Below, piece after piece: positions 1 through 8,386 of a stretch of DNA of 64,000 nt. The position numbers were made by a program, and so were the translations under genes. Under the pieces are notes generated by a model. It was not told the origin of the DNA and ran no database searches. It worked only from the letters and a program-made list of their open reading frames with translations. The DNA comes from Haloferax gibbonsii ATCC 33959 (GTDB taxonomy: Archaea > Halobacteriota > Halobacteria > Halobacteriales > Haloferacaceae): positions 10,938 to 74,937 of the forward strand of contig NZ_AOLJ01000018.1 in the NCBI RefSeq assembly GCF_000336775.1, read 5' to 3'. Numbering within the stretch: the stretch's first letter is position 1; each line of letters starts with the position of its first letter.

Positions 1-90
1 GCGTCACCGGACACAGTCCGGTTGCCTGTAGAACCATGTTCTACAGCGTCGTCGGATGGAATCCGACTGCCCGTGGAACCGTGTTCTACA
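1..90 (-). repeat. Two 45-bp in-frame tandem repeats in kinase ATP-binding domain
   Basis: Positions 1-45 and 46-90 are two copies of a 45-bp unit, 15 codons each, encoding VEHGSTG-type peptides right after the kinase N box. Each unit holds two palindromes. In unit 1-45 they are TGTAGAAC-CAT-GTTCTACA and ACCGGAC-ACA-GTCCGGT. In unit 46-90 the second becomes GTCGGAT-GGA-ATCCGAC, with paired changes in both arms. The array may continue past the left edge. I recall similar VEHGST repeats in other haloarchaeal kinases. Confidence 0.85.
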
Positions 91-1778
91 GAGTTCCGCA
101 TCAGGTTCTCGAACAGTTGGTGAAGCCGGCCCGCGTCGGCGACGACGGTCCGGTCGGACGCGACGACGAGCGTCGCGTCCCCGGTTTCGACGTTCTCCCA
201 GCACCGCTCTGCGGTCTCGGCGAGGGACACGGACGTCGTGGCGAACGCGTCGGTTCCCTGCCGCGCGAGGACGAGCAGTTCCTCGGTGAGCGCGTTCATC
301 CGGTCGTGCGCCCGCGCCACCGCCGCGAGGTGGTCGTTGTCGACTTCCTCGCGGGCGATGTCGAGGTGGCCCGTGGCGACCGAAAGCGGGTTGCGGAGGT
401 CGTGGGAGACGACGCTCGTGAACTCGTCGAGCCGACGGTTCTGGGCTTCGACCTCGCGTTCGACGTCCCGGCGCGCCGTGATGTCCGTGTAGACCGCGTA
501 GATGGTGTTCTCGCCGACCGGAACCGACCGCAGGAGGAAGTCCTTCTCGCCGTCGGCGGTCCGCCTGCGCACCTCCGTCTGGACGAAGTCGCCGGCGCGG
601 ACCATCTCGGTGAGCTTCGCGGCCTCCTCGCGGCGGTCGTCCGGTGCGACCACGTCGTCGATGGCGCGGCCGACGACCTCGGATTCGTCGTAGCCGAACG
701 TCGCCTCGAACGCCGGGTTCACCGCGCGGATGACGGACTCGCCGTCGACGAACTCCGAGTCGATGATGCAGTCGGCGCTGTTCTCGAACAGGGCGGCGTA
801 CTGGTCGCGTTCGACCCGAAGCCGGCGCTCGAAGTTGAGCCGCTGGAGCGCCGCGTTCGTGTGGGCGACGAGGAGCTCCGCGAGTTCGAGGTCGATTTCG
901 TCGAACGCGCCGGTCTGCTCGGAGACCGCCTGAAACACGCCGAACGAACCGATGGCGACGCTGAGCCCCGAGCGGTAGTCACCGAACTCGGGGCGGCCGA
1001 ACGCGTGGAGTTCCATGTCGACCGCGCGGTGGGACTCGCCGGTGCGGAACGTCTCGCCCATCGCGCCCGCGTCCTTCGGGACCGGCCGGAGTTCGCGGTC
1101 GGTCGGCGTCGACGACTGCGCCCTCGGGACGAACCGGTCCGCCTCGGCCTCGAAGGCGAAACAGATGTCGAGGTTCAGGATGCGCTCCGCCGCCTCGACG
1201 GTCTCCTCGTAGATGTCGTCGGCGTCGGAGGCCGACGCGAGCCGCATGGCGACGCCGTGCAGCGACGTTATCTTCCGCTCGGTGCGCTGAATGCGGCGTT
1301 CGAGCCGGGAGACGATGTCGCGTTCGGTGCGCTGGGCCTGCGAGCTTCGGTAGCGGGCGACCGCCGCCCGGACGCGGTCGGCGAGGCGGTCGTAGGAGAT
1401 GGAGTCGACGTCGTCCGAAAACCGATACACTGCGGCGTCGGCCGCGAGCGGGTCGGCATCGCCACCGCCACCGTCACCGTCGTCGCCCGCCTTGTCGGGG
1501 CCGAGGAGGACGACCGGAACTTCGGGATGGCGGTCGCGGACGAGCGCGACGACGTCGGCGGCGGTGTGTTGACCGAACTGCCGCGGGACCAAGAGGCAGT
1601 CGACCGTCCGGTCGTCGATGCGGTCGAGCGCGGTACCGAGGTCGAACTCGACGGTGACGGACACGTCGTGGCGGTCGAGCGCGGCCGCGACGGCGTCCGC
1701 CCGAGTGCGGTCGGGGGCGACGAAGAGAACGGACGGTGCCGTCCCCGCCGGAGCCCCCGGCGAGGGAGACCGAGTCAT
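1..1778 (-). CDS. Sensor histidine kinase, C-terminus cut by window edge
   Basis: Cytoplasmic two-component kinase read from ATG 1778 leftward, 592 residues visible. Order: receiver-like alpha/beta domain (about 15-140) whose third strand (VDCLLVPRQ) lacks the phospho-acceptor Asp; short coiled linker; GAF (about 185-325); PAS (about 335-450); HisKA with phospho-acceptor His459 in SHDLRNP; start of the HATPase with its N box near 555-566 (ENLMRNSVEHG). Directly after the N box the frame enters 15-residue tandem repeats (see 1-90). No membrane segment, so it probably senses a cytoplasmic signal through GAF/PAS. The ligand cannot be told. The antisense strand is also open but has shadow-type composition. 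Confidence 0.93.
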   Translation of the reverse strand, partial: MTRSPSPGAPAGTAPSVLFVAPDRTRADAVAAALDRHDVSVTVEFDLGTALDRIDDRTVDCLLVPRQFGQHTAADVVALVRDRHPEVPVVLLGPDKAGDDGDGGGGDADPLAADAAVYRFSDDVDSISYDRLADRVRAAVARYRSSQAQRTERDIVSRLERRIQRTERKITSLHGVAMRLASASDADDIYEETVEAAERILNLDICFAFEAEADRFVPRAQSSTPTDRELRPVPKDAGAMGETFRTGESHRAVDMELHAFGRPEFGDYRSGLSVAIGSFGVFQAVSEQTGAFDEIDLELAELLVAHTNAALQRLNFERRLRVERDQYAALFENSADCIIDSEFVDGESVIRAVNPAFEATFGYDESEVVGRAIDDVVAPDDRREEAAKLTEMVRAGDFVQTEVRRRTADGEKDFLLRSVPVGENTIYAVYTDITARRDVEREVEAQNRRLDEFTSVVSHDLRNPLSVATGHLDIAREEVDNDHLAAVARAHDRMNALTEELLVLARQGTDAFATTSVSLAETAERCWENVETGDATLVVASDRTVVADAGRLHQLFENLMRNSVEHGSTGSRIPSDDAVEHGSTGNRTVSGD

Positions 1779-1885
1779 GCATCGACATGACGGGGAGGGA
1801 GTATCAATTGATTGGTGGGTGTGGCCGGGCGCTCGTGCACTCGGCCACCACCTATTTGCCGCGGGCGACGTGAGCTAGCGGCCCG

Positions 1886-2134
1886 ATGTCCGACGACACC
1901 GAAGCGGACGTGACCGACCGCGAACCGAGCGTCGAAGACGACGACGGCCACGGCGTCACGGTCGACGGCGGCGGCGACGCCGGCGCGTCGTCGCCAGAGG
2001 AGTCCGAGGAGGTCGACGCCGAGCGACCGGACGAGTCCGAGGAACCGGACGCCGAAGACGAGATGCGAGAACAGGAAGCGGCCGAGACGGAGAACGTCGA
2101 CAACCACCGCGACGACGAGCCGTTCGACTCCTGA
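1886..2134 (+). CDS. Small, extremely acidic hypothetical protein
   Basis: 82 residues, about 40% Asp plus Glu, no hydrophobic stretch, no cysteines and no recognisable fold. It is probably largely disordered. The frame has haloarchaeal codon bias and a normal ATG, and it lies between the divergent kinase gene and the convergent sir2 gene, so it is a single-gene unit. I do not recognise a family; small acidic proteins of this kind are common hypotheticals in halophiles. The opposite-strand frames here are Arg-rich and rejected. Confidence 0.65.
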   Translation: MSDDTEADVTDREPSVEDDDGHGVTVDGGGDAGASSPEESEEVDAERPDESEEPDAEDEMREQEAAETENVDNHRDDEPFDS

Positions 2135-2156
2135 CGGGGCGGCAACGCGGTCGCGT

Positions 2157-2924
2157 TCAGACTCGTTCGACTCGTTTTTCGACTTCGGGGAGGAACGCCG
2201 CGAGGTCCCCGCGGACGACCCGGTCGGCGCGGTCGTCGTACTGCGTCGCGTCGAAGTTGACGACGACCAGCGAGCCGCTCTCGGCGGCCCGGCCGGCGAG
2301 GCCAGCCGCGGGGTGGACCGTCAGCGACGACCCGAGCGACAGGAACACGTCGGCGTCGCCGGCGAGACGGTTCGCCTCGCTGTAGGCGACGCGGGGGAGG
2401 CGCTCGCCGAACAGGACGACGCCGGGCTTGAGCAGGCCGCCGCAGTCGTCGCACGTCGGCGGCGCGTCGCCGGCGCGGACCGCCTCGAAGGCCGGGTCGG
2501 CGTCGGTTCGCGCGCCGCAGTCCTCGCAGACGACCTCCGCGGCGTTCCCGTGGAGTTCCACGACGCGGTCCGAGCCGGCATCGCGGTGGAGACCGTCGGT
2601 GTTCTGGGTCACGACCGCGTCGAGGACGCCCCGCGATTCGAGGGCCGAAAGCGCGTCGTGACCTGGGTTCGGCTCGACGCCGTCGGGAAACATGCGCTCT
2701 TGGAGGCGGACGCGGTCCCGCCAGAACCCCTCGGGGTCGTTGACGAAGCGGTCGCGGTGGAACGACGCCGGGTCGAACTCGGTCTCCCAGATGCCGTCGT
2801 CGCCGCGGAAGTCGGGAATCCCCGAGGCCGTGCTCATCCCCGCGCCGGTGAAGGCGACGGCGGTGTCGGCCTCGCGGAGTCGCCGGGCGACCCACGCGGC
2901 GTCTGATTCGAGGGCAGCGTCCAT
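2157..2924 (-). CDS. sir2: Sir2-family NAD-dependent protein deacylase
   Basis: 255 residues from ATG 2924. An upstream ATG in the same frame would add 32 non-conserved residues ahead of the Rossmann core, so I did not use it. Visible sirtuin signatures: GAGMSTASGIPDFRG (27-41), TQNTDGLH (106-113), catalytic His125 in LHGN, a four-Cys zinc site (C133, C136, C158, C161) and GSSLTVHP. The family removes acyl groups from lysines using NAD+, giving nicotinamide and O-acyl-ADP-ribose. Length is normal for small class II/III-type prokaryotic sirtuins. Divergent from purC. Confidence 0.93.
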   Translation of the reverse strand: MDAALESDAAWVARRLREADTAVAFTGAGMSTASGIPDFRGDDGIWETEFDPASFHRDRFVNDPEGFWRDRVRLQERMFPDGVEPNPGHDALSALESRGVLDAVVTQNTDGLHRDAGSDRVVELHGNAAEVVCEDCGARTDADPAFEAVRAGDAPPTCDDCGGLLKPGVVLFGERLPRVAYSEANRLAGDADVFLSLGSSLTVHPAAGLAGRAAESGSLVVVNFDATQYDDRADRVVRGDLAAFLPEVEKRVERV

Positions 2925-2979
2925 AGCCGAACGGAGGGCACAGCCGCGAAAAAGCGATACGATTCGTTCGGTGGGCGCG

Positions 2980-2997
2980 TTCGTGCATATATTCGAC
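2980..2997 (+). promoter_or_regulatory. Candidate purC promoter/operator motif
   Basis: TTCGTGCATATATTCGAC lies 66-83 bp before the purC ATG. Its first ten bases match TTCGTGTATA upstream of purS (8074-8083) at nine positions. The ATATAT part may itself be the TATA element. A shared purine operator is inferred only from this similarity. Confidence 0.35.
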
Positions 2998-3062
2998 TCG
3001 TCTCCGACCGAGATACGCACGGAAGTGGAAGCTTCTTAGTGGGATGAGTCCAGAGGACGACC

Positions 3063-4082
3063 ATGACCAGCGTGAAGGACTTCCGCGTCGAGGAGGAGCC
3101 GACGGCGACCGACCTCGGGCGGGGCCGCTTCGTCTTCTCGGACCGCTACTCGGTGTTCGACTGGGGCGAGATGCCCGACCACGTCCCGAACAAGGGCGCG
3201 AGCCTCTGTCTCATGGGCGCGTACAACTTCGAACTGCTCGACGTGAACCACGTCCCGACCCACTACCTCGGCGTCGTCGAAGACGGCGAGGTCAAGGAGC
3301 TCGGCGAGTGCGAGTCGCCGCCGACGGAGATGGCCATCGAACTCACGCAGGTGCCCGGCCTCCCCCACGAGGACGGCGCGTACGACTACGACGCCTACCA
3401 CGAGGCCGCCGGCGACAACTACCTCATCCCGCTGGAAATCGTCTTCCGCAACACCGTCCCGGTGGGGTCGAGCCTCCGGCGGCGCGGCGAGCCAGCCGAC
3501 TACGGTCTCGACGCCGACGAGTGGCCCGACGAGGCCGTCTCCCTCCCCGAGCCGGTCGTGGAGTTCTCCACGAAGTACGAAGAACAGGACCGGTATCTCT
3601 CCCGCGAGGAGGCCGACGACATCGCCGGGAAAGTCGACCTCGACCGCCTCGAAGAGCTCGCGCTCGCCGTGAACCACGTGCTGACAGAGCGCGCCGAGAA
3701 GGCCGGTTTCGACCACGAGGACGGCAAAATCGAGTGTCTGTACCACGACGGCACCGTCAAGGTCGGCGACGTGGTCGGCACCTTCGACGAGAACCGGTTT
3801 TCCTACGGCGGCCAGCAGGTCTCGAAGGAGGTCGTCCGGCAGTACTACAAGCGCGTCCAGCCCGAGTGGGTCGAGGCCGTCAAGGACGCGAAGGCCGAGG
3901 CCATCGAGACGGGCGAGCCGAACTGGCGCGGGAACTGCGCGGTCGAGCCCGAGCACCTCCCCGCCGACATCGTCGAGGCGCTGGCGGACCTCTACTGCGC
4001 CGGCACCAACGCCTACGTCGACCACGACTGGTTCGACGCGCCGGCCATCGAGGACGCCGTGGCGCGCGTTCGGGACCTGTAG
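3063..4082 (+). CDS. purC: SAICAR synthase (PurC)
   Basis: 339 residues. Phosphoribosylaminoimidazole-succinocarboxamide synthase condenses CAIR with aspartate using ATP in de novo purine synthesis. The family signature is visible in the middle of the protein: [10 protein letters not shown] followed by [13 protein letters not shown], with the C-terminal QYYK segment. It is the long archaeal form with an N-terminal extension around a GAYNFELLD segment. It stands alone, divergent from sir2, but purS, purQ and purU are within 6 kb, so the region is a loose purine cluster. Confidence 0.95.
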   Translation: MTSVKDFRVEEEPTATDLGRGRFVFSDRYSVFDWGEMPDHVPNKGASLCLMGAYNFELLDVNHVPTHYLGVVEDGEVKELGECESPPTEMAIELTQVPGLPHEDGAYDYDAYHEAAGDNYLIPLEIVFRNTVPVGSSLRRRGEPADYGLDADEWPDEAVSLPEPVVEFSTKYEEQDRYLSREEADDIAGKVDLDRLEELALAVNHVLTERAEKAGFDHEDGKIECLYHDGTVKVGDVVGTFDENRFSYGGQQVSKEVVRQYYKRVQPEWVEAVKDAKAEAIETGEPNWRGNCAVEPEHLPADIVEALADLYCAGTNAYVDHDWFDAPAIEDAVARVRDL

Positions 4083-4105
4083 TCGGTCGCCGAGCGAGCA
4101 CGCCG

Positions 4106-4117
4106 TTTTTCGTCTGT
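4106..4117 (+). terminator. T-rich tract after purC
   Basis: A run of five T followed by a T-rich stretch begins 24 bp after the purC stop, as expected for archaeal transcription termination. No strong stem precedes it. Confidence 0.35.
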
Positions 4118-4134
4118 TCTGTGCCGTTTCCTTC

Positions 4135-4353
4135 TCACTGTCCGCCGCTATCGCCGACGAGGAACCGCCAGCCGCGGCGGAGGAGTTGGACGACGCCGAG
4201 CGCGACGAACACCGTTGCGCCGGTCACGACGCCCGGTTCGACACCGGGAAGCAGCGGGATGAGTCCGAGTTGATGAGCGATGAGGAGGACGGTCGCCACG
4301 AGCCACAGCGCGTAGCAGCCGAGGGCGACGCGATAGCGGAGGGAGACGGGCAC
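4135..4353 (-). CDS. Small two-helix membrane protein
   Basis: 72 residues from GTG 4353, with two hydrophobic helices (about 9-32 and 39-60) joined by a Pro/Gly-rich turn, an Arg pair after the second helix and a Gly-rich acidic tail. No known domain. It lies downstream of purU on the same strand with a 65-bp gap, and is convergent with purC. Likely a cytoplasmic-membrane protein of unknown role. Confidence 0.6.
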   Translation of the reverse strand: MPVSLRYRVALGCYALWLVATVLLIAHQLGLIPLLPGVEPGVVTGATVFVALGVVQLLRRGWRFLVGDSGGQ

Positions 4354-4418
4354 GGCTCCGAGTCGTGTCGCCGGAGAAATAGGTTTTAGGTTTGGTGGGC
4401 GGCCCGCTCAGCGGTGCC

Positions 4419-5402
4419 TCAGTCCTCGGACGGTTCGGGCGCGAGCGCCTCGCGCTCGCCGAGGGCGTCGATGATGCCGTCGACCGGGCGGTCGGGGTTC
4501 GACGCCTGCGCCTCGCGGGTGAGGCCGAGTTGGTAGCGCTCGGGGTCGGCGCTCTCGCGGAGGCTGGTGCGCCCGCGGTGGACCGAGATATCGTTGTTGA
4601 GGTGGAGCTTCACGGCTTCGAGGAGCGCGTCGGCCTCCAGCGGCTGGCCGCGCTCTTTTATCTTCTCGATGGTGGCGTCGTCGGGCACGTCGAAGGCGCG
4701 CTGGGCGATGATGGGACCCTGGTCGAGGTCGGTCGTCACGTAGTGGGCGGTGACACCCGCGATGCGGACGCCCTCCTCTTTCGCCTGCCGGTAGGCCGCC
4801 GCGCCGGGGAACGACGGGAGGAGCGACGGATGGATGTTGATGATGCGGTCCTCGTAGCGGAAGACGACGTTCGGGCCGAGGATGCGCATGTAGCGCGCGA
4901 GGACGATGAGGTCCACGTCGTACTGTTCGAGGAGGTCGAGCATGCGCTCTTCGTTGGCGGTGCCCTTCTGGTCGCCGATGTCGTGGAAGGGCACGTCGTA
5001 GTGGCTCGCCAGCGGTTCGAGCGTGTCGTGGTTGCCGATGACGACCGAAATCTCCGCGCCGAGGTCGTCGTTCGCCCACGCCTCGAACAGCGCCTCGAGG
5101 CAGTGGGACTCCTTCGTCACGAGGACGGCGATTTCGCGGGTCTCGCGGTCCGAGGGGAACCGGACCTGCACGTCGACGCCGAGGTCGTCGCCGAGGTCGG
5201 AAAGCGCCTCCCGGAGTTCGTCGCGGGAGCAGGTCATCTCCGCGGTGTCGGCGTGGAGGGTCATCCGGAAGATTCCCTCGCGGACCGCCTGGTCTAAGTC
5301 CTCGACGTTGATTCCGCGCTCGAACAGCAGGGTGGTCACGTTCGCGATGAGTCCGGTCTTGTCTCCTCCGATGACCGTGATTTCGGTGAGTTCGCGAGTC
5401 AT
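4419..5402 (-). CDS. purU: Formyltetrahydrofolate deformylase (PurU)
   Basis: 327 residues. An N-terminal ACT domain (about 1-85) is followed by a formyltransferase-fold hydrolase domain. Catalytic residues of the family are present: Asn189 and His191 in NIHPSLLP and Asp225/227 in TTDLDQGP. The enzyme hydrolyses 10-formyl-THF to formate and THF; in bacteria the formate feeds the PurT step. About 35 C-terminal residues beyond the usual end are acidic and poorly conserved. A strong Shine-Dalgarno (5407-5414) fixes the start at 5402, which is unusual in a genome rich in leaderless mRNAs. Confidence 0.93.
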   Translation of the reverse strand: MTRELTEITVIGGDKTGLIANVTTLLFERGINVEDLDQAVREGIFRMTLHADTAEMTCSRDELREALSDLGDDLGVDVQVRFPSDRETREIAVLVTKESHCLEALFEAWANDDLGAEISVVIGNHDTLEPLASHYDVPFHDIGDQKGTANEERMLDLLEQYDVDLIVLARYMRILGPNVVFRYEDRIINIHPSLLPSFPGAAAYRQAKEEGVRIAGVTAHYVTTDLDQGPIIAQRAFDVPDDATIEKIKERGQPLEADALLEAVKLHLNNDISVHRGRTSLRESADPERYQLGLTREAQASNPDRPVDGIIDALGEREALAPEPSED

Positions 5403-5406
5403 ACCG

Positions 5407-5414
5407 TCACCTCC
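5407..5414 (-). promoter_or_regulatory. Strong Shine-Dalgarno of purU
   Basis: GGAGGTGA on the minus strand, four bases before the ATG, is an eight-base match to the 3' end of archaeal 16S rRNA. It supports the chosen start and a leadered transcript. Confidence 0.7.
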
Positions 5415-5546
5415 AGCTGTTCGAAGCTGAACATATAGCGTCCTGCGTCGGCGAACGGTAAACCGCTGTCGTTCTCCGCAAGCGAATCCCTCCGGAACGA
5501 CCGTGAATCACCCGCAAAAAGGAAAAGCCGGCGAGCGTGAGGTCGC

Positions 5547-6968
5547 CTACACCAGCGGGAGCACCGACGAGACGACGAGGACGACGACGAGCCCGGTCAC
5601 GGAGATAATCGTCGTCAGCGCGGTCCACGTCTTCAGCGTCTCCATCTGCGTGAGGCCGCCGATTTCCTTGACGAGCCAGAAGCCGGAGTCGTTGTACCAC
5701 GAGCAGATGTTGCCGCCCGCGCCGATGACCATCACCAGATACGCGGTGTGGACCGGAAGTTGACCGGTGAGCGGGGCCATGATGCCGGCGGCCGTGAGCA
5801 TCGCCGCGGTCGCAGAGCCCTGCGCGATGCGGACGATGGCGGCGATGAGCCACGCGGTCACGAGAAGGGGGATGCCGAAGCCTTCGAGCCCGTTGGCGAG
5901 GTACGAGCCGATTCCGGAGGCCGCGAGGAGCGCGCCGAACGCGCCGCCCATCGAGGTGATAGCCGCGATGTTGCCGCCGCTTTTCAGCGCCTCGGTGAGT
6001 TCGTCTTCCCACTCGGACCGCGAGAGGTCGGACCAGCGGTAGTACGTGTACGCCGCGGCGAGCGCGGCGACCGTGAGCGCGACGTTCTTATCGCCGATGA
6101 ACGCGACGAACGGGCGGTTGTCGACGACGAACCCGACGAACGGCCGGAGCGGTTCGGCCACCGTCACGCCTTCGAGGGCGTTGACGACGGTGAGCGAGCC
6201 GACGAGCGCGACGGCGATGACGATGGGAGCGGTGGCCTCGAGGAAGCTCGGAAGCGACGACACGTCGCGCTGGGCGCGCTCCTGCAGTTCGTCCGTGGTC
6301 GTTCCCATCGCGTCTCGGAGAGGGATGTCGAGATGACGGTTAATCCAGCGGCCGTAGACGAGGCCGCCCATGGTGGCCGACGGGACGGCGACGGTGACGC
6401 CGATGAGCATCGTGGTGCCGATGTCGGCCCCGATTTCGCTGGCGACCGCGAGCGGGCCGGGCGTCGGCGGGATGAACACGTGGGCCGTCGCCGCGCCGGC
6501 CCCGACGACGACGAGATACAGCGCGTAGTTGTCGCCCATCCGCGCCCGCATCGACCGCGCGAGGGGGGCCATGAGGTAGAACACGCTGTCGAAGAACACG
6601 GGGATGGCGAGCACCGTACTGCTCCCCCACAGCGCGATGTCGCTGTTTTCTCTCCCGACGAGCGACTGGAAGGAGCGGACGATGCGCTGGGCGGAGCCGC
6701 TTTCGAGCATCGACTTCCCGATGATGGCGGCCATCAGGATGGGAATCCCGATGCCGGCCATCCCGTTGCCGAACGCCGTCGCCGTTCTCGTCGCCGCATC
6801 GGCGAGCGCGAAGTCGGGGACGAACGCCGCGTTGACGAGGCCGACCGCGAACGCGGCTATCGCCAAGCCGACGAACGCCGGGAGGTCCAAGACGACCAGT
6901 AGCAACACGACCAACGCGAGTCCGACGACGAACGTCAAGAGCGGACTCTGTGCGAACTCGATTGCCAT
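5547..6968 (-). CDS. gntP: GntP-family gluconate/organic acid permease
   Basis: 473 residues, entirely polytopic, about 12-14 membrane helices. Family hallmarks include the early GIPILMAAIIGKSM segment, the FFDSVFYLMAPLA stretch and the conserved FIPPTPGP motif. The family imports gluconate and related sugar acids by proton symport. The substrate is not fixed by sequence; gluconate or another aldonate is likely. It is divergent from an ArsR-like regulator across an AT-rich control region, which suggests local regulation. Confidence 0.92.
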   Translation of the reverse strand: MAIEFAQSPLLTFVVGLALVVLLLVVLDLPAFVGLAIAAFAVGLVNAAFVPDFALADAATRTATAFGNGMAGIGIPILMAAIIGKSMLESGSAQRIVRSFQSLVGRENSDIALWGSSTVLAIPVFFDSVFYLMAPLARSMRARMGDNYALYLVVVGAGAATAHVFIPPTPGPLAVASEIGADIGTTMLIGVTVAVPSATMGGLVYGRWINRHLDIPLRDAMGTTTDELQERAQRDVSSLPSFLEATAPIVIAVALVGSLTVVNALEGVTVAEPLRPFVGFVVDNRPFVAFIGDKNVALTVAALAAAYTYYRWSDLSRSEWEDELTEALKSGGNIAAITSMGGAFGALLAASGIGSYLANGLEGFGIPLLVTAWLIAAIVRIAQGSATAAMLTAAGIMAPLTGQLPVHTAYLVMVIGAGGNICSWYNDSGFWLVKEIGGLTQMETLKTWTALTTIISVTGLVVVLVVSSVLPLV

Positions 6969-6984
6969 GCGTGGGATAGCGTCT

Positions 6985-7065
6985 CATCGACGGCATAAAA
7001 ATCATTATCATATATCATGTATGTAATTATTATTTACTCCGTTACAAAGTAATTATTTCTCGGGT
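6985..7065. promoter_or_regulatory. AT-rich divergent control region, gntP / regulator
   Basis: An 80-bp AT-rich stretch between the two divergent genes contains TATA-like sequences in both directions and a direct repeat GTAATTATT at 7023-7031 and 7049-7057. The 26-bp spacing would place the copies roughly on one DNA face. It is a plausible binding site for the adjacent winged-helix protein, though this is inferred. Confidence 0.5.
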
Positions 7066-7149
7066 ACTGCTCGAATATACCGGGGTGCGAAACCTGACAC
7101 GCCCGCCGCGGACGACTCAGTTATCTCGGCCGGCGCCGTACCGCCGGGC

Positions 7150-8046
7150 ATGCCCGGTTCCGACTTCACCCTCGCCGCCGACCCCGACGGCGACGCCGAG
7201 GACGCCTTCTCGCTTCTCGCCGACGAGACGCGACTCGCAATCGTCCGGGCGCTCGCCGCCTCGCCGCGCGAGCCGCTCAGTTTCTCCGAGTTGCGCGACC
7301 GCGTCGGCGTCGCCGACAGCGGCCGGTTCAACTACCACCTCGGCAAACTCACCGGCCGGTTCGTCAAGAAGTCCGAGGAGGGGTACGAGATTCGCCTCGC
7401 CGGGTGGGCCGTCGTCGGTGCCATCCTCGCCGGCGCGTACACCCGCGGCGACGACATCGGCGCGATTCCGGTCGACCATCGCTGTTCGACGTGCGACGGA
7501 CGGGTCGAGGCGACCTACGTCGACGAACGCGTCACCGTCAGGTGCACCGACTGCGACAGGACGTTTCTTGACGCCGGTATCCCGCCGGGAGTGCTGGAGG
7601 GCTACGACGACGCCGACCTCCCCGAAGTCGCAGACCGGTACGTCGGGTCGCTACTCGCGCAGGCGCGACGCGGCTTCTGCATGAGTTGTCAGGGCCGGAT
7701 GGAACCGCACCTCTCGGTAGGAGCGGACGACCCCCGGACCGACGACGTCTTCGAGGAGCCCCAAGCGGTCTACGGCTGTGCGCGCTGTCGCGAGAAAATC
7801 GTCACCGGCATCGGCATGGCGTACCTCGACCACCCCGCAGTCGTCTCGTTCTACTACGACCACGGCGTGGACCTCTCTCAACCGTTCCTCTGGGGAACCG
7901 CGTGGCACGACAAACCCACGCTCTCCGTCGTCGCGGACGACCCGTTGCGCGCCGCCATCGACTTCGAGGTCGAAGACGAGACACTTACGCTCACCATCGA
8001 CGAGGGACTCGAAGTACACGGCGTAGAACGCTCTCCGGCCCCGTAG
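7150..8046 (+). CDS. ArsR-like winged-helix regulator with zinc-ribbon core
   Basis: 298 residues. An N-terminal winged helix-turn-helix (about 15-90: LLADETRLAIVRALA, then SELRDRVGVADSGRFNYHL) is followed by a domain with two CxxC pairs (CSTC...CTDC, about 114-140) and further pairs CMSC and CARC near 178 and 212, a likely zinc-stabilised effector or dimerisation region. Such haloarchaeal regulators are usually DNA-binding repressors or activators. Its position opposite gntP suggests that it controls the permease and itself. The ligand is unknown. Confidence 0.85.
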   Translation: MPGSDFTLAADPDGDAEDAFSLLADETRLAIVRALAASPREPLSFSELRDRVGVADSGRFNYHLGKLTGRFVKKSEEGYEIRLAGWAVVGAILAGAYTRGDDIGAIPVDHRCSTCDGRVEATYVDERVTVRCTDCDRTFLDAGIPPGVLEGYDDADLPEVADRYVGSLLAQARRGFCMSCQGRMEPHLSVGADDPRTDDVFEEPQAVYGCARCREKIVTGIGMAYLDHPAVVSFYYDHGVDLSQPFLWGTAWHDKPTLSVVADDPLRAAIDFEVEDETLTLTIDEGLEVHGVERSPAP

Positions 8047-8074
8047 CCGCCGGCCCTCGCGTTTGTAGTCACAT

Positions 8075-8093
8075 TCGTGTATAACAAACACGA
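8075..8093. promoter_or_regulatory. Inverted repeat upstream of purSQ
   Basis: TCGTGT (8075-8080) and ACACGA (8088-8093) form a perfect inverted repeat with a seven-base AT-rich centre, 41 bp before the purS ATG. It partly resembles the site at 2980 before purC. The TATAAC centre may be the promoter, with the repeat as an overlapping operator. Confidence 0.45.
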
Positions 8094-8133
8094 CCCAAAA
8101 CCGTTTTTGCACATCACCACGCATCGCCACCTG

Positions 8134-8385
8134 ATGACCACCTACACCGCGACGGTGACGGTGCGCCTCAAGCGTGGCGTGCTCGACCCCGAGGCGGAGA
8201 CCACGAAGCGCGCGCTGGAACGACTCGGGTTCGAACTCGACGCGCTGCGCTTTACCGAACGGTACGAAGTCGACCTCGACGCGGCCGACGCCGACGAGGC
8301 CGAGGCCCGCGCCGACGAGATGGCAGAACGCTTGCTGGCGAACCCGACCATCCACGACTACGAGGTCGCGGTCGTCGAGGCCTGA
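8134..8385 (+). CDS. purS: FGAM synthase subunit PurS
   Basis: 83 residues, the normal PurS size, starting MTTYTATVTVRLKRGVLDPE, a classic PurS N-terminus. A longer frame upstream would start inside the promoter palindrome and adds unlike sequence, so ATG 8134 is preferred. PurS dimers hold PurQ and PurL together and help channel ammonia in formylglycinamidine ribonucleotide synthesis. The stop is one base from the purQ start, so they are co-translated; purL is not in this window. Confidence 0.93.
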   Translation: MTTYTATVTVRLKRGVLDPEAETTKRALERLGFELDALRFTERYEVDLDAADADEAEARADEMAERLLANPTIHDYEVAVVEA

Positions 8386-8386
8386 G

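Noticed and set aside
36-1790. Long plus-strand open frame opposite the sensor kinase
   Set aside because: The opposite frame carries REC-like, GAF, PAS and kinase motifs in order; the plus frame is Arg/Asp/Val-rich without domains, a common mirror frame in GC-rich DNA.
2924-3020. 32-residue upstream extension of sir2
   Set aside because: Not conserved in type, and it would overlap the purC promoter region; ATG 2924 gives the normal sirtuin N-terminus.
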